From assembly GCA_030248295.1 (NCBI GenBank), contig JASANH010001389.1, positions 310,001 to 374,000 on the forward strand: a DNA stretch of 64,000 nucleotides, read 5' to 3'. The stretch comes from Mesodorylaimus sp. YZB2_4 (Eukaryota > Nematoda > Enoplea > Dorylaimida > Dorylaimidae). This document shows positions 1-15,972 of this stretch, piece after piece. The translations under genes and the position numbers were made by a program. A model generated the notes under the pieces. It was given only the letters and a program-made list of their open reading frames with translations, was not told the DNA's origin and did no database searches. Position 1 is the first letter of the stretch. Every line of letters begins with the position of its first letter.

Positions 1-2886
1 TAGGCCGATGTACTCTGGTAATCACCAAAGCTGTCGCGCTCCACCTCCTCGAATGGCACCTCAGTCACCTGAAACGAAAACTACATCTTTCAAAAGCGCG
101 AAAACCTGACCGTTTGTCGATTCATCCCACCTGCACGTCGTTGAATTTACGCCATTTTTCTGTCTTTCGATCCGAAACAAACGTCCAATAGTGTCCTAAT
201 GTAGCCTGGCCCTCGTGCACCAAAACGGCGTGCAATACGTACGGATGCTGGAAATAAACAAGCAGTATAAGCCAAACAAGCAGACTATAAACAAATTACA
301 AAAACCTAGCATGATTGCATACCTTTTGAAAGTCTTCCTCACAATAAACACTTTCGATTTCTCGCTCAACTTCGGCGATTTTTCGTTTCAGATCTGAAAA
401 AACATCAAGAATTCAAATCACCATATCACTTCGACTATTATGGCTCAATACCCTCAACGTGTTGCAGAACCTGGGTGCGCCATCGACTCATGCACCGATC
501 CATAACTTCCAATTCCGTTTCAGACACATCAGTCGCTTGACGCAAAAACGGTGGCGGAAAACCGACATCGCCAGTAGCATTACTTCCAGTTGGTTCACAT
601 CCGTCCATTGGTTCAGTATCGCAAGATATACTTCTAGAATAAACCATATCAGCATAAATAAATCTACAGGCATGAACAAAAAATAGGCCTTACTGAACAT
701 CTTCTCCGCGTCCAATAAAATCTAGAGTCAATGCCAGCACATTGGCCAATGGCATTTTCGATCCGCGAAAATTTTCGAGCTTCTCCAATTCATATTTTAA
801 ACTGTACAAGTTTTGTCGCAGACGGCCGACATGCTTACGCTTTTCTCGAATCGCTATCTTATTTTCACGCAAGTATCTAAACACAAATTTTCTTAGAAAA
901 AGTTTTTTATAACCAAAATTTACATTTAGACTTTCTTACCGATCAACGTAAAGCACCTTTGGAAAACGGAATTTGCTATGTATCTTCTCAGGCTTCTTAT
1001 CCAATTGATTATAACGAAATCGCGTCAGCTCGAATAAAAACACAGGCGGAAGCCGTTCTAACCAGTGCTAAATCAAAAGGACTATGATCAACAGGATCAA
1101 AAGGACTAACCCCATTACTTTATGCATCAAGTTTTCAAAGAACGGGCGCAAAAACTTACCTCGACATCTGACTCATCAGGTCGCAAAGATTTTTCCATCG
1201 AATCATGCAAAGTCTCTAAGCCCACAACTTGAAGCGGATATTGAGAGAACCGTTCCTCCTTTATTGTCGGCACCATTTGTACATCCAAACCAGCTGAAGC
1301 TTCTGCGGCCATGATAGTCCCCGTTTCACCAGCAGCACTGGGCGAAGGGGTGATCACGTTGACTGAACTCTCCGAAACAAATGTACCATAAAACAGCTGT
1401 TCGATCGCGTTGTCTTTGGCCAATACTACGTCGCTGCTAGTGAAAAACAAAGCTATATTATTAAAAGATAGAGCCAAAAAAGATCAAAATCATACTTACA
1501 TTTCCATACCTTGAGTAGTCGCATCTTCACTCGATTCTTGGTTCGTAGCTGCAATCGCCGCATCAGCATCGCTAGTAATGGGTAAGGCGTGTTTGAACGC
1601 TTCTTCGAGCCACTCGAGCAACAAATGAGTAAACTCGCTGACGTCCTGCTGACCGCTGTCCAGTCCGCCGATGTTGCGCAGCTGCAGACTGTCTTGTTTC
1701 CGAAGCACGTCGACGGCACCAGAAGGATCCACATACTTTCGGTGACCTCCAAGTAAGAGCGCAAATAGCTTACGTAGCTCGACCACAAATTCGACTTCTC
1801 GGGGCAAAGGAGGTGCAGATGATGCGGCAGAACTGCTTGTAGCCACGGTCTCCGCTTGACTGCATTTTCGAAAGGCGACATCCAGATCATAGTTCAGAAG
1901 GCGACGGCGGAAAATGGGCAAATGAAATAGCGCCTAGAAAAACGAAACAGCTGCAATTCATTCGGAATTCATGCAAAAGACCATACAAAGATAAAATAAC
2001 ACAACTTACTTGTATGACCACGCTGAACCAACAAGTATTTCCCACATTCTTTAGACCAACAGGCCAAAGTCCTTGACGTTCTCGCTCGTGCGGGTTGGCG
2101 GGATCCACGAAGAACAATGACGACTGACGTAGGTCATGGCTCGCACCTTTCTTGCTCTCTGCTATCGACGCTTCAATCACTCTAAACAAAAAATGTTACT
2201 ACTTTTGCTAAATCAAAGAGCAGCAGGATGATTAGCTTACTTGCTCAGCTCTTGCTCCTCCGCGCTGATCTGCCCACCGAGTCCCAAAGGTGTCTGCTGC
2301 TGATTTCCTTGTGGTTGTTCACTCAAGCTTAAAGCTATGGCTTTTTGCAGCTCAACATCATCGCTGACGCTGGTAGTTTTTTGTCGACCATCACTTTGGG
2401 TTTTCGATCCATCCGAATCTACAAAATTAGATTTTTCAAAACGTAGTACGTTTACAGCACATTATGGAATTAACCTTTCACTGGCGCTTTCGGCGCCAAC
2501 TTGACTCCTTCTGTGGAACCCGCTTGTTTCTGATTAACGGTTTTTACTTGCTGCCCACCGGGTACCGCAGAGGACTGAAGATAGCAACTGGATATCATTG
2601 ATTGAACGAAGAAATCCAGGAAGCAAACATACCCGGTCAAGTATCCAATTCATGGCATACTGAACATCGTAGCTTCCGCAGTAACTTTTCGCCGATTGCA
2701 GCGCCGCTCGGCCAATGTCCTCACTCAGACCGGCATCAAAGAAATCTTTTAGCTGCCTCAACGCTTCAGATTCATTTTGCTGAAAAAAGGTTACGACACT
2801 GACACAGTTTTCAGAAAAACCATTACACAAACACTTACCTCAACTGTTGATTGATTAGGGCCTCCCCCACCAGCGCCCACCGTCAT
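1..2886 (-). CDS. USP28: USP25/USP28-type ubiquitin-specific protease (3' end outside window)
   Basis: Cysteine deubiquitinase that removes ubiquitin from substrates. Thirteen coding exons, in transcript order: 2886-2839, 2779-2633, 2574-2475, 2418-2241, 2181-2010, 1933-1500, 1437-1160, 1067-940, 876-694, 633-452, 393-323, 247-131, 68-1. The start MTVGAGGGG is the only Met ahead of a clean donor. An N-terminal UBA-like segment (exon 2) is followed by a UIM-like helix ([13 protein letters not shown], exon 4). The catalytic Cys box is [12 protein letters not shown] (exon 5), a SGQQDVSEF box follows in exon 6, and the His box is [11 protein letters not shown] (exon 12). The last visible residues, [13 protein letters not shown], match the end of the family's catalytic domain. 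The UBA-UIM-catalytic order is that of USP25/28. The symbol marks the family; USP25 and USP28 cannot be separated here. The C-terminal helical region lies outside the window. The gene is head-to-head with netrin, with 2.4 kb between start codons. Confidence 0.95.
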
Positions 2887-5247
2887 GATAGCGATTTATA
2901 TGAAAATCGAATTTTTTTTAAAGACCACAAAACTCAATTTCGAGATCGACAAAGTAAAATTTTTTCGAGCTCAATCGTTCCTGCACGATCTTCCTTTCTT
3001 CTTCCAAACGAAAGCTGGTTTGGTTTTTGGTTTTGGTTTTTATCGCACAGCTATTGGACGACGTCCAGCGCACAGACTCATCTCAGCTTGTCATAAGCAG
3101 TCGAAAATTTAAAAATTAAAGACGGATATTGACTTGCAGAGGATATTTAAAACTAGAGGAGAAAAAGTGAGTGAATTTCATGTAATCGCCCGCTTGCTGG
3201 TTAATTATTTGATAAAGACGTAGCTTATAATTCGGGTCCTTTTAACTGATCTCTGTATATGCTGTATTGTATCTTCGTCTAAATATATTTCAAGATGTAC
3301 ATTTGACGCCCGTAAGTGCCACAAGCACCTTGAGACTTTTTGCAAGTATATTTTGTGGAAAGGACACTTACTCTTGATTTTACTACCGAACACGTACCTA
3401 CCATACAATCCAATCTAATGAAAAATGTAAGCGCGTACGTCAGTCAAAACATGCCCAAACACAGACATGGCCAAGGTCGAATGAACAGATGCAAAGTGCA
3501 GACTGCGTAATCGTATAGTATCTACACGTTTCAGCCATCATAGGTCTCTACCGCTATTATTGTTCAGATAAAGATGACTGCAAAACATCATACCATTGTT
3601 GGGTATGACTGGCCGTGGCTATGATTGATCGAAACCAACTTGCATTGTGACAGTTTGGGATGTCATGTAATAAGCGTGTTCTGTGTCCGCAACACCGCCC
3701 AGTTGAGACTCGACTGCCAATAGCACTCATTGATGGACTAGAGTGCAATATAGGGTGCGTGTAGAACACAATTTCGTGACCATTTCCTGGTTCAGTGGAA
3801 CACTGCTTTGGGATTTTGGGGCACCTAAATCATACACGTGACAAAGCAGTCAGGTCTGTCATTGTCGACTATCACATTCATTCGTCCGAGTTGCTTCGAT
3901 CCTAGTCACCTTCTGTCCACATTCTCTACTACGCAATCGTCCATTTTCGTTTTTGCAAGCCAAAGAAAACACAATGATTTATTGGCTGTTGTAGGACTTG
4001 CATCTGCTGGTGTGTACTCAAGAAGGGAGTGATGAGTTGTTTTTGTGCGTGGTCCGAGAGAGGACCCGCTAATCCGTCATAAAACAAAACGTGAGGACGC
4101 GTGGAAGGGATCATGGCCATTATGAATAATAATCATAATCGGCCTCGCAGGTGCGAAAGGGCCTCTAATCGCCTTTCGTCTACCGTCTGAGAAGGGCCGA
4201 AAAAACCAATTAACCCCTTGACATCATCGTGTCTGGACGGCGATTCGGTTTTCGGTCTGATTTAGTGTGTGAAAAAAGGGAAAATTCTTTTGGCAAATGA
4301 GAGAAGAGAAAAACGGTCAAATCAAAGGCCTACTGCTGTTCGGCGTTGATGGAGGCAAGAGAATCGGGGCCGAAGCCCTGCGGGAGGTGGCCGAGCGTGT
4401 CTTGTATAAATGAATACCTGCCTGTTTGGTTCAATGACGAACGCACGATCATAGCCTTCAATGGGGGCCCGCGGGCCATTTCCCATTTTTGGTCATAAAC
4501 ACGGCCGTGTTGGCCAATGGCTATGATCACGTGCTCGGTGGCTCAGCCCCGCCCTCGTAGGCGTTGACCGGTTTCGAGTTTCGTTGAAATTCACTATTAT
4601 CCCATTTCCGGCGCTTGGCTGGCTGGTGAGCGGGCCAGTGAAAGGAGCTTTGGTCAAAGCTGCTTCGAGTACTGTAAGGTGTGGCGGTGTGATTGGCCTC
4701 GTCGAGTGCAGTCCAAGTGTGGAAGGCGGTCGAGTGTGCGGAGTCAAGGAATTGGTTTAGGCGAGACGGTGTGGTAGTGACCAAACTGTACTTATTTTCA
4801 AAACCCTACTATTGGTGCGATTATTTGGCGCAACAGCTGCCGGACGGGCGCCTCACCTCGTCGTCACAAGTAGGAGGCATTGGATTTGAGGAGTGAGATA
4901 GAGAGCGGAGGAAAGAGGGGCTCTATTCTTCGTTCAATAGCAGCCTCGTCCACCGGCCCTCGTCCTCGTAGCACTTGTTGACATTCGCCCGCTGTTGGTC
5001 GCTGTGCCGCCACCGCTGCGTGTGCAAACCGAGTGGAAAAAAGTGCGTATTATCGCATTGACACAACGGCCTCACTGCGACACCTCCACCCACGACAAAC
5101 TACGCAATGGACTCGACTCGTCCAACTTAGACAACTTTAACCTAGTCGTGTAGGGAAGGTGCGAAGTTTCTCACTTCCGCGAGGACTCCTGGTTCTCTTC
5201 TCTGAAATGTAGATTCGCCTTGCAGACACTAACCGACAACCACAGCC
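2887..5247. other. Intergenic region between divergent USP and netrin starts
   Basis: This 2.4 kb holds both promoters and the 5' UTRs. No open frame here combines a convincing protein with splice signals. A TATA-like TATAAAT lies near 4404, but nothing ties it to a transcript. Just before the netrin start, the sequence ending at 5223 (gattcgccttgcag) looks like a 3' splice site, so netrin may have a spliced 5' UTR. I see no repeat or RNA gene. Confidence 0.5.
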
Positions 5248-9471
<4,224 letters not shown>

Positions 9472-12349
9472 GTTGGTGGAAGGAGGTGTCTCTATGAGAT
9501 ATTTTCCATTGCTGCATGATCTTAGCCTCGTCAGTTGGTTTACAAGCGCAATCTCGTTTTTTGTCTTCTCCTTGAGTAGGATGAAGTGTTTGTTGTTTCT
9601 TAAATGGATTTTGATAGAGGTTAGTAGAAAATAGGATATTATGCGTGGCTTACAACTTTCGTTTACCCCGCCGCAGGTTGTGCTTTCGCTTTATGTGCGG
9701 TGTTATTTGAGAAGGATCATTTCCTAATGTCAGTCATTTGAGAATTGTTATTTCAAGTGTTTAGGCAGCTGTTCAACATCTCCTATCTGATCGTGTATAT
9801 GCTCCTACTTTTCCTGTTTCTGCGCTTCCACGCTTCCTCTCTGCGCTTTTTTACCATCTACAATTTTTTAATGTTCTCCTCGATGACTGATTCGTCTTCA
9901 CAGTGCAAAATATTGTAAATTGTGGTCAGTCTATTTCGTACAGTACTCCGGATGAATCGACTAAAACCGTGTTGGAAATTGTCCTAATAGATGATTTGAA
10001 TAGGACAGGCCGAAGGCGGAACGAGATGTGCACTAGTCAAGCATGGCTAAAAGGTGTCCTCTTTCGCATTGCATTTCGTTATTGATGGCATTTTTCAAGG
10101 GCATTTAGGAATGAAAAAATAGCAACAAGCGTTTCGTACTTTGACAAGGCATTTGATAGGCACTTGCTGGTAACAGGCGGCGATGATGTAAACAATAACG
10201 CTAGCCTTGGCCACTGTTCCAAGGCGCGTGGGAGACAAATTTCTAGATTGACGAGTTGTCTGTACTTAGTACGCTCGGTTGTAAAACATGCTGTCCTAAG
10301 TACGATGTCGAAGAACTCGAAGAAGAATCGACGCCGATGTTGTTCATCTCCGGCCATCGTGCCCGAGGCGAGAATAAGAGTGACGATTTTACATTGTTGT
10401 CAGCAGTTGCCATTTTTCTTTTTCCTCATTCTAAGATCGTGTTGAACAAGTTGTAAGAGTAATATTGAACACAAGTAGGCTTTTCTAGGCTGGGGGCCGT
10501 GAGCGAATTGTTCGCATCATAAACTGCCAATGCTGCCTATTTGCGTCTTAAAACGAGGTCTATTCCAAATAAGGCGCATTAGGAAGCTGGGCACCGGAGG
10601 TGATGAACGAGGGAACACCAGCACATGCTCTCATCGTTTATGGTGCCCGCCCGCATTTGGAATCGGATGCTTTTCGTAAACATACGAGAACATTCTGGCC
10701 AATGCCTCGGGGACAAGTTTTACTGGGAGCTGGTACAAGAAGCGGCTAGCATTTCTTGGTGAAAGCCGAGTTGACTAGTCGAATGCGCCCCGAGGGTGCT
10801 GGCCAAGAAGCGTGCAAAGCAATTTCCCAATGCCTTCCTAATAAAGACGTCCAAGTCGGGTCGAGATGGAAACTCGCACGATAGATGAGTGGAAACGTAA
10901 TTTGGCTCGCTCATTTACTTGAGCCAGGCGCCAATTTCCCAAGCGTACAAGCAAAACTGTCTGACAGTCGGATGCGTGTCAGCGATTGGTACCAAGTAAT
11001 AAAATGCACCTACGGGGTTGTGCTCAAGATGAGACAAACTCATCTTGTCTAGAGACCGCTGAAATGGGAAATGAAAAAAGACTGTGTTCATCATCAACCA
11101 AAGCCAAAAACAACTTGAAAAATATTGGCTTCCAACAGCCACAGCCCAATTCACTTTTTCCCTTCGCTCACAAGTGTTTTCGAGGGGCTCGCAAAGGGCT
11201 GATTATAAAAGACAAATTCTATTTCGCACACGCACATTTCCGGCCTGGCACCGCAAAAACAATTTCAATAAAAAAGGCAAGGGATACGGTTACAGTATGA
11301 CGCTATGGAAGGCAAAGCTGCCTTCAAAGGCATCTGCTCTGTCGGCCACGCTATGGTATACTGTTCACGTATGGTGTACCCAAGCGAGTGCACAGGTTGT
11401 CTGTGACGTCGTATTGGAGCAGTCGAAAGAACACCGCCCGCCATCAGAGCCGCGAAAAAGGGTGCTGAGGCAAAGACAGGTAGTATACCCCAGCGCGATT
11501 GGAAGACCTTCCCTATCATTACCATTTGATGTACTGTACCCTGCCTGTTCTGTCAGATGACCAGGAAAAACTTGACTGTTGGTTTACTAACAGCAGAAAA
11601 CAGCTCACCGAAGAAATTGACTTCCGCCACTGGATTTTAGTCCGAGAGTGTTCTGCATGTTTTAGTATCATTCTAAAAGCAGTTATCTGTGATACCCGGA
11701 TATCCTGCGGTCGAATGGCCGCTCATGATCAGGCTATTGCATGCCAGTGCAGACCAACAGACTTGCAAACTTCATCAAGCCACCTTTTTACCCCATTTCA
11801 GAAACCTCAAGTATAGCATCCTGGAGTGACACCCAGGAGGACGCTACCTACTGAATTACTAGTGTGACACAGCAGACATTTCCTGTCTAGCAAACAAGGG
11901 ATAGCTCCCTCAACAAGCCCAAAAGATTTATTGCTTGCTCTTCTTATTTCCAGCTCAGACTTCTTCAGACACTGCACCGACAACAAGCAGGCATCTTTTT
12001 CACTCGGTGGTCTGGCGGGTGTAATGATAAATGCAAGCTGCTGCTTTGACACGACCGGAAGCCAAATGCGTTGGCAAGTGTTCCTTGAAGCAAACTTAGA
12101 CAGGACAGAAAGGCACGAAAACTTTGAAAAACATGTCTCGTAGCTTGGACATAGACATTGCATAAACAAGAGCAAGTTTCTTCTGAATGATTTTCCCCAT
12201 TCAGTTGCAATCGTCTCATAAGGAGCTTACAAGTCAAGGCGCATCAGGGATCGTTTTGTTGACGCTCCTTGTCAAGAAAAAGGCACTTGCATCAAACAAA
12301 TTTTCCAATTTTTTTTATTTTTGTGGGTCCAAGCCATTTTTTTGTACAG
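9472..12349. other. Non-coding region downstream of netrin
   Basis: Contains the netrin 3' UTR, whose end I cannot place. AATAAA occurs at 10998 and 11268, but both lie far from the stop codon. Open frames up to 158 codons exist (for example 11084-11560), but they lack recognisable motifs, start context or splice signals, so I treat them as chance. Confidence 0.4.
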
Positions 12350-12731
12350 CTAGCCAGCAGTCAAACCTTATAAGCAGGGCTGTGCGGGGATCGGCACACA
12401 CAGCAGCTTCCCTCTGCGTGTCTCCATTAGGAGCACCTCCACGCGAAGGCATCCTGGACTGGACACCGACTTCCTCTGACGACGGCGAGCGGGCTATGAA
12501 CCCTGTCGGTGTTCGACAGCCGAGACTGTCTACTCGTTTGGCTTTTGTCTCTCCACTCGGAGCACCTCGGCGATACCGGGTGAGTCACCCACGGCCTGGC
12601 GTGCAAGGTCAGCGAGGGTTTATGGCTCGCAAACCGACCTCCATCACCGAGGATCGAACTCGGGACGAGTCCAGCCACTCGCTCCCAAGCAATACGGAGA
12701 GACGAATGCCGAACCATTGCACCACCAAGGC
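12350..12731 (-). repeat. tRNA-derived SINE-like repeat, copy 1
   Basis: About 380 bp, homologous to 14945-15298 in the same orientation. Read on the minus strand, it begins GCGGCCTTGGTGGTGCAATGG. Positions 12724-12714 give an RNA polymerase III A box, TGGTGCAATGG, which fits TRGYNNARNGG exactly. A B box, GAGTTCGATCC, lies at about 12662-12651. The A-to-B distance of about 60 nt resembles a class II (Leu/Ser-like) tRNA. Beyond the tRNA-like head is a body shared with copy 2, including CTGTCGAACACCGACAGG and the end TAAGGTTTGACTGCTGG. No target-site duplication is clear. Confidence 0.75.
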
Positions 12732-12879
12732 CGCAACAAATTTTCCACTTGCCTTTTTGCAGAAGGTAGGGTCATTTCCAACTCAGGAATACGAAAAAGA
12801 TGGGGTCTAATAGAACAAGTGCAGAGGCTCCTTTGGCAACCCATCTTCTGCGCAGAGGTGGCACCAAGGAGCGTCTCCC

Positions 12880-13008
12880 CTCATCTGATGTTTCAATCAT
12901 GGACCAGGTCGAAAGACTTGGTTGGCTATCCTGGGATTGGGAGTTTTGCAAGAACTAAGACTCCATCGGTCACTCCCTCCAGTGATAGTGACATAGACGT
13001 AGTCTACC
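12880..13008 (+). repeat. Dispersed repeat, copy 1 (related copy at 42671-42800)
   Basis: About 130 bp similar to the reverse complement of 42671-42800, at roughly two-thirds identity by eye. The best block is GTCACTCCCTCCAGTGATA here, against the same string with one changed base in copy 2. A second shared block is GAAGACTTGGTTG, which here reads GAAAGACTTGGTTG. One frame is open in both copies and the peptides agree: RSKDLV...VTPSSDSD here and RSEDLV...VTPSSNTD in copy 2. This suggests a fragment of a mobile element or of a duplicated gene. The family is not recognised. Confidence 0.5.
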
Positions 13009-13089
13009 CCTTCTGATTACAGATTAGCTTTGACTTTTTTGCTTGCAATAACCAATTCTCCTTGAAGCTGACCTGCATTGTTTAAAAGA

Positions 13090-15698
13090 ATGCATTTGTC
13101 CGAGGCTCCACGTAGTCTTGGACAACGCGTCATGACTACTAGCGTACGCATGACCGTAGATAGGGATTGCAAGCGGAGAAAAGTCGATGACAAGAATGGA
13201 TTGACCTCTCCAAATGAACTGGTGTTCACTTCACCGCGTCCACGGTCGCTTAGGTCTGTAAGGTTGAGCTAAAGTGTAGAAAGTGGTAGCGATCCAGATT
13301 CTCGTCAAAATGCTGTTTTTGATGGACAAGATGGTAAGTGAGCGGGATGAAGGAACCACATGAGATTAATGGGTACCTATTGACAGAAAAAGGAAAAGCA
13401 TCAGACAACAGATGCAAAAAAGATCCCGGACCCGGCTGAGCTGGCGAAAATTGAAGCCGCCAAAAGACGAGAGCGATCGGTGTCGGTACCGAAGCTTCCT
13501 CAGTATCGAATGGACGGTGCAAAAGATGAAACTAGAAAACAAGGTAAGAACACCCTCTGGGGTCGAGCACTAATGGACGTATGTTCAATAAGCCCCACCA
13601 TTAGGGGGCCATGTACCATGCCCTATCAGCTCAGGACATGTACCTTATTTGGTTGTTAGCCATACCTTCATCCCACACTGAGGCCGAAATCGATTCGCAT
13701 CTTCTTCACGTATCGCCTACAAATGTAAAGGACGACATTCCAGTGAAACAGACAAATGAACAAGCCGTGAACAACTGGAAGCGTCTTCAACAACAGCAGC
13801 AGAAGATGTCCTTGCACATGATGGATGACCAAAATGGATATGTGCATTTGGGTAATTTGTTTTTCACTATCTTCTAAAACATGCCTCGATCAGGGAAGCA
13901 TTTAGCAAGGTAACCATGGTTAGACATGAGGGGCCATTTTCGCAATCATCTAGGGCCTGTCCCAAATTAAGGATGGTCATATCACTATGATGTAGGAAAG
14001 CAATTGGGATGTCTCAAGATTTAGGACACGTCCAGTCTTGGGTATCTGAGTCTCCGTTACGATGTGTTCAAAATTTTTTGACATCCAAAGTCCTATCTTT
14101 CGTCATGTGGATGAGGCCGTCCCCAATTTGGGGCATTTATGATGATTGTAACGGTAACCCCAGAAGAGTGAACTTGGCAAGTAGGCTTAGCTATGGGCAT
14201 GCTTGGTGGCCTGATACTAACGATAAGGTTGCTGCATTGTATGTCGGAACAGGTGATCTCCAGATGTCTTACATGAGATCTCTCCATGCTTCGATGGAGC
14301 GACTAGTACCCAAGAGCTCAGTTGCATACGAGTTTATCAGACCTCGTTTTTAGCAGGCACCCCCGTAGGTGGGTCAAAGACGGCAGCACCATTGTTTTCA
14401 AATGACGACGATGAGTGGGATCGATTTCACAGCGAGCTGACCGTCCAGAAGCATTCCAAGCCTCAAGTCCGCCGGAAGGTAATAGGCAGTTTTGAATGTT
14501 CATACAATCCTGGGCCTTCGATTAGAGACAATCGTTCGGTAGTGCCCTTTGTCAGTTTTTAGAGAAATTCTGGTGAAAAGTTCATTATTTTTGAGTTAGC
14601 TCGATTTTGATTTTACTAATAATTTTGTACATTGTGAGGAAATCATAATGTGTCCTGCTACCTAATGACCTAAAGATCAACGTACAAGACTATATTTGAT
14701 CGTATTTTAGATGTCCTAGACGTGAGTACAAATCGAAAGCGACAAGATGGAAAGTCAAGATTTACAATCATTCATCTTAATCCGCGCACTGTATTTTAAG
14801 TGTGATTAGAAATATTTTCCTAACTGCACTGGATATCTTACAATCAATAGCAATTTCATATGGTATATCTTTCATGCGTTATCATCATCTGAATGAATAT
14901 GCTTTTCTTTATAAAACGTTTTTGGACTCAAGCCCGGTTTCGATTGTAAGCGTCCAGCAGTTAAACCTTATGAGGCTGTGGGGAAGGGAAACCAGCATAC
15001 ACACAGCAGCTAACTCTGCGTCCTCACGAGGGCATCCTGTAGTGGACACTGGGCAATCCTCAAGCAAAGGCAGGCGGGTTGCGAGCCCTGTCGGTGTTCG
15101 ACAGCTGAGACTCCACTCGGAGTAGCTCGACGGTGCCGAGTGAGCCACCCGCCGCGGCCTGGTGAGCAAAGTTAGCGAGGGTTTATGGTGCGCAAACCGA
15201 CCATTATCACCGGGGTTGAACCCGGCACGAACCCAGCCACTCGACAAAACAGTGCGGGTAGACGAATGCTGAACCACCTGCACCACCAAGGCCGCGAACA
15301 CGCTATCATAATCGTCATAGGAAGAAACGAGAAGTCAGACTAGCGTGGATACAGTGCATAAAAGTGCACAAGCATACTCGTGGGAGGTAGACACGTTTTA
15401 GTGCCAGGTCAGCTGTTGGTCAGGACAACTTTCCTAATTAGCAAAAATTTGTCCCTCGTTCAGAAATGAAGTGGACGAGGCGTCGCTCCAAAATGGAGTT
15501 GTCCTAAACAAGTTGGCATTTCCTGACTTCTGTGCCATGGGGCGAAAACCACGGGGGTACTACCTAAATGACCCCTCTTTCTGCATGATGGGGGCATCAT
15601 CGACAGAGATATTGACCCCGGTGACCGTGCCGGATACTCGTCCTGATGCTAAGGATGGCTACGAGATGGACCCTTTCCACCTTGTTCTGCTATCATAA
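13090..15698 (+). CDS. Unidentified multi-exon gene (tentative model)
   Basis: Exons 13090-13257, 13387-13543, 13660-13851 and 14357-14478 join in phase through good donors (TCTGTAAGG, AAGGTAAGA, TGGGTAATT, AAGGTAATA) and pyrimidine-rich acceptors. They give 213 codons from an ATG at 13090. An alternative 24-bp first exon, 13310-13333 (ATG to GTAAGTG), also joins exon 13387 in phase. The peptide has a basic NLS-like CKRRKVDD, the segment AELAKIEAAKRRERSVSVPK with an RSxSxP 14-3-3-type motif, a QQQQQK helix, and an acidic SNDDDEWDRF segment followed by KPQVRRK. A probable last exon, 15464-15698 (open to a TAA, after acceptor ccctcgttcag), needs one unseen exon to match phase. If 14478 is not a donor, the frame reads to a TAG at 14559-14561. 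I recognise no family. A SINE-like copy lies in the last intron. Confidence 0.45.
14945..15298 (-). repeat. tRNA-derived SINE-like repeat, copy 2
   Basis: About 355 bp homologous to 12350-12731, roughly 75% identical by eye with small gaps. Shared blocks include CCCTGTCGGTGTTCGACAGC, GGGTTTATGG, CGCAAACCGACC and CACCACCAAGGCCGC. On the minus strand the head has a B box, GGGTTCAACCCC. Its A box carries an extra base (TGGTGCAGGTGG), so this copy looks more decayed than copy 1 in the A box. It lies in the presumed last intron of the unidentified + strand gene. Confidence 0.75.
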
Positions 15699-15972
15699 GA
15701 ACCACAGCTATGCGAAAAAACCGTGCATCATACGATCTTTGATAATAATGATGAAGCCAGTAAATGTGACCGTAAAAGTGCATCTAAATCAATAACTGAC
15801 AACATTGAATTTGAGGATTAAGCTTCAACACATTCTGATCTACAGTGCATTGCTAAGAATCACAGGGAAATATCCCCCTCGTTGACCCCATTTTGTTCAC
15901 CAGGGGCCTGTTGATTGCAGTCGGGCTCAGCATCCGTGTGCCTCGAGTGCCGTCTCAGAGTCTCCACCGTGG

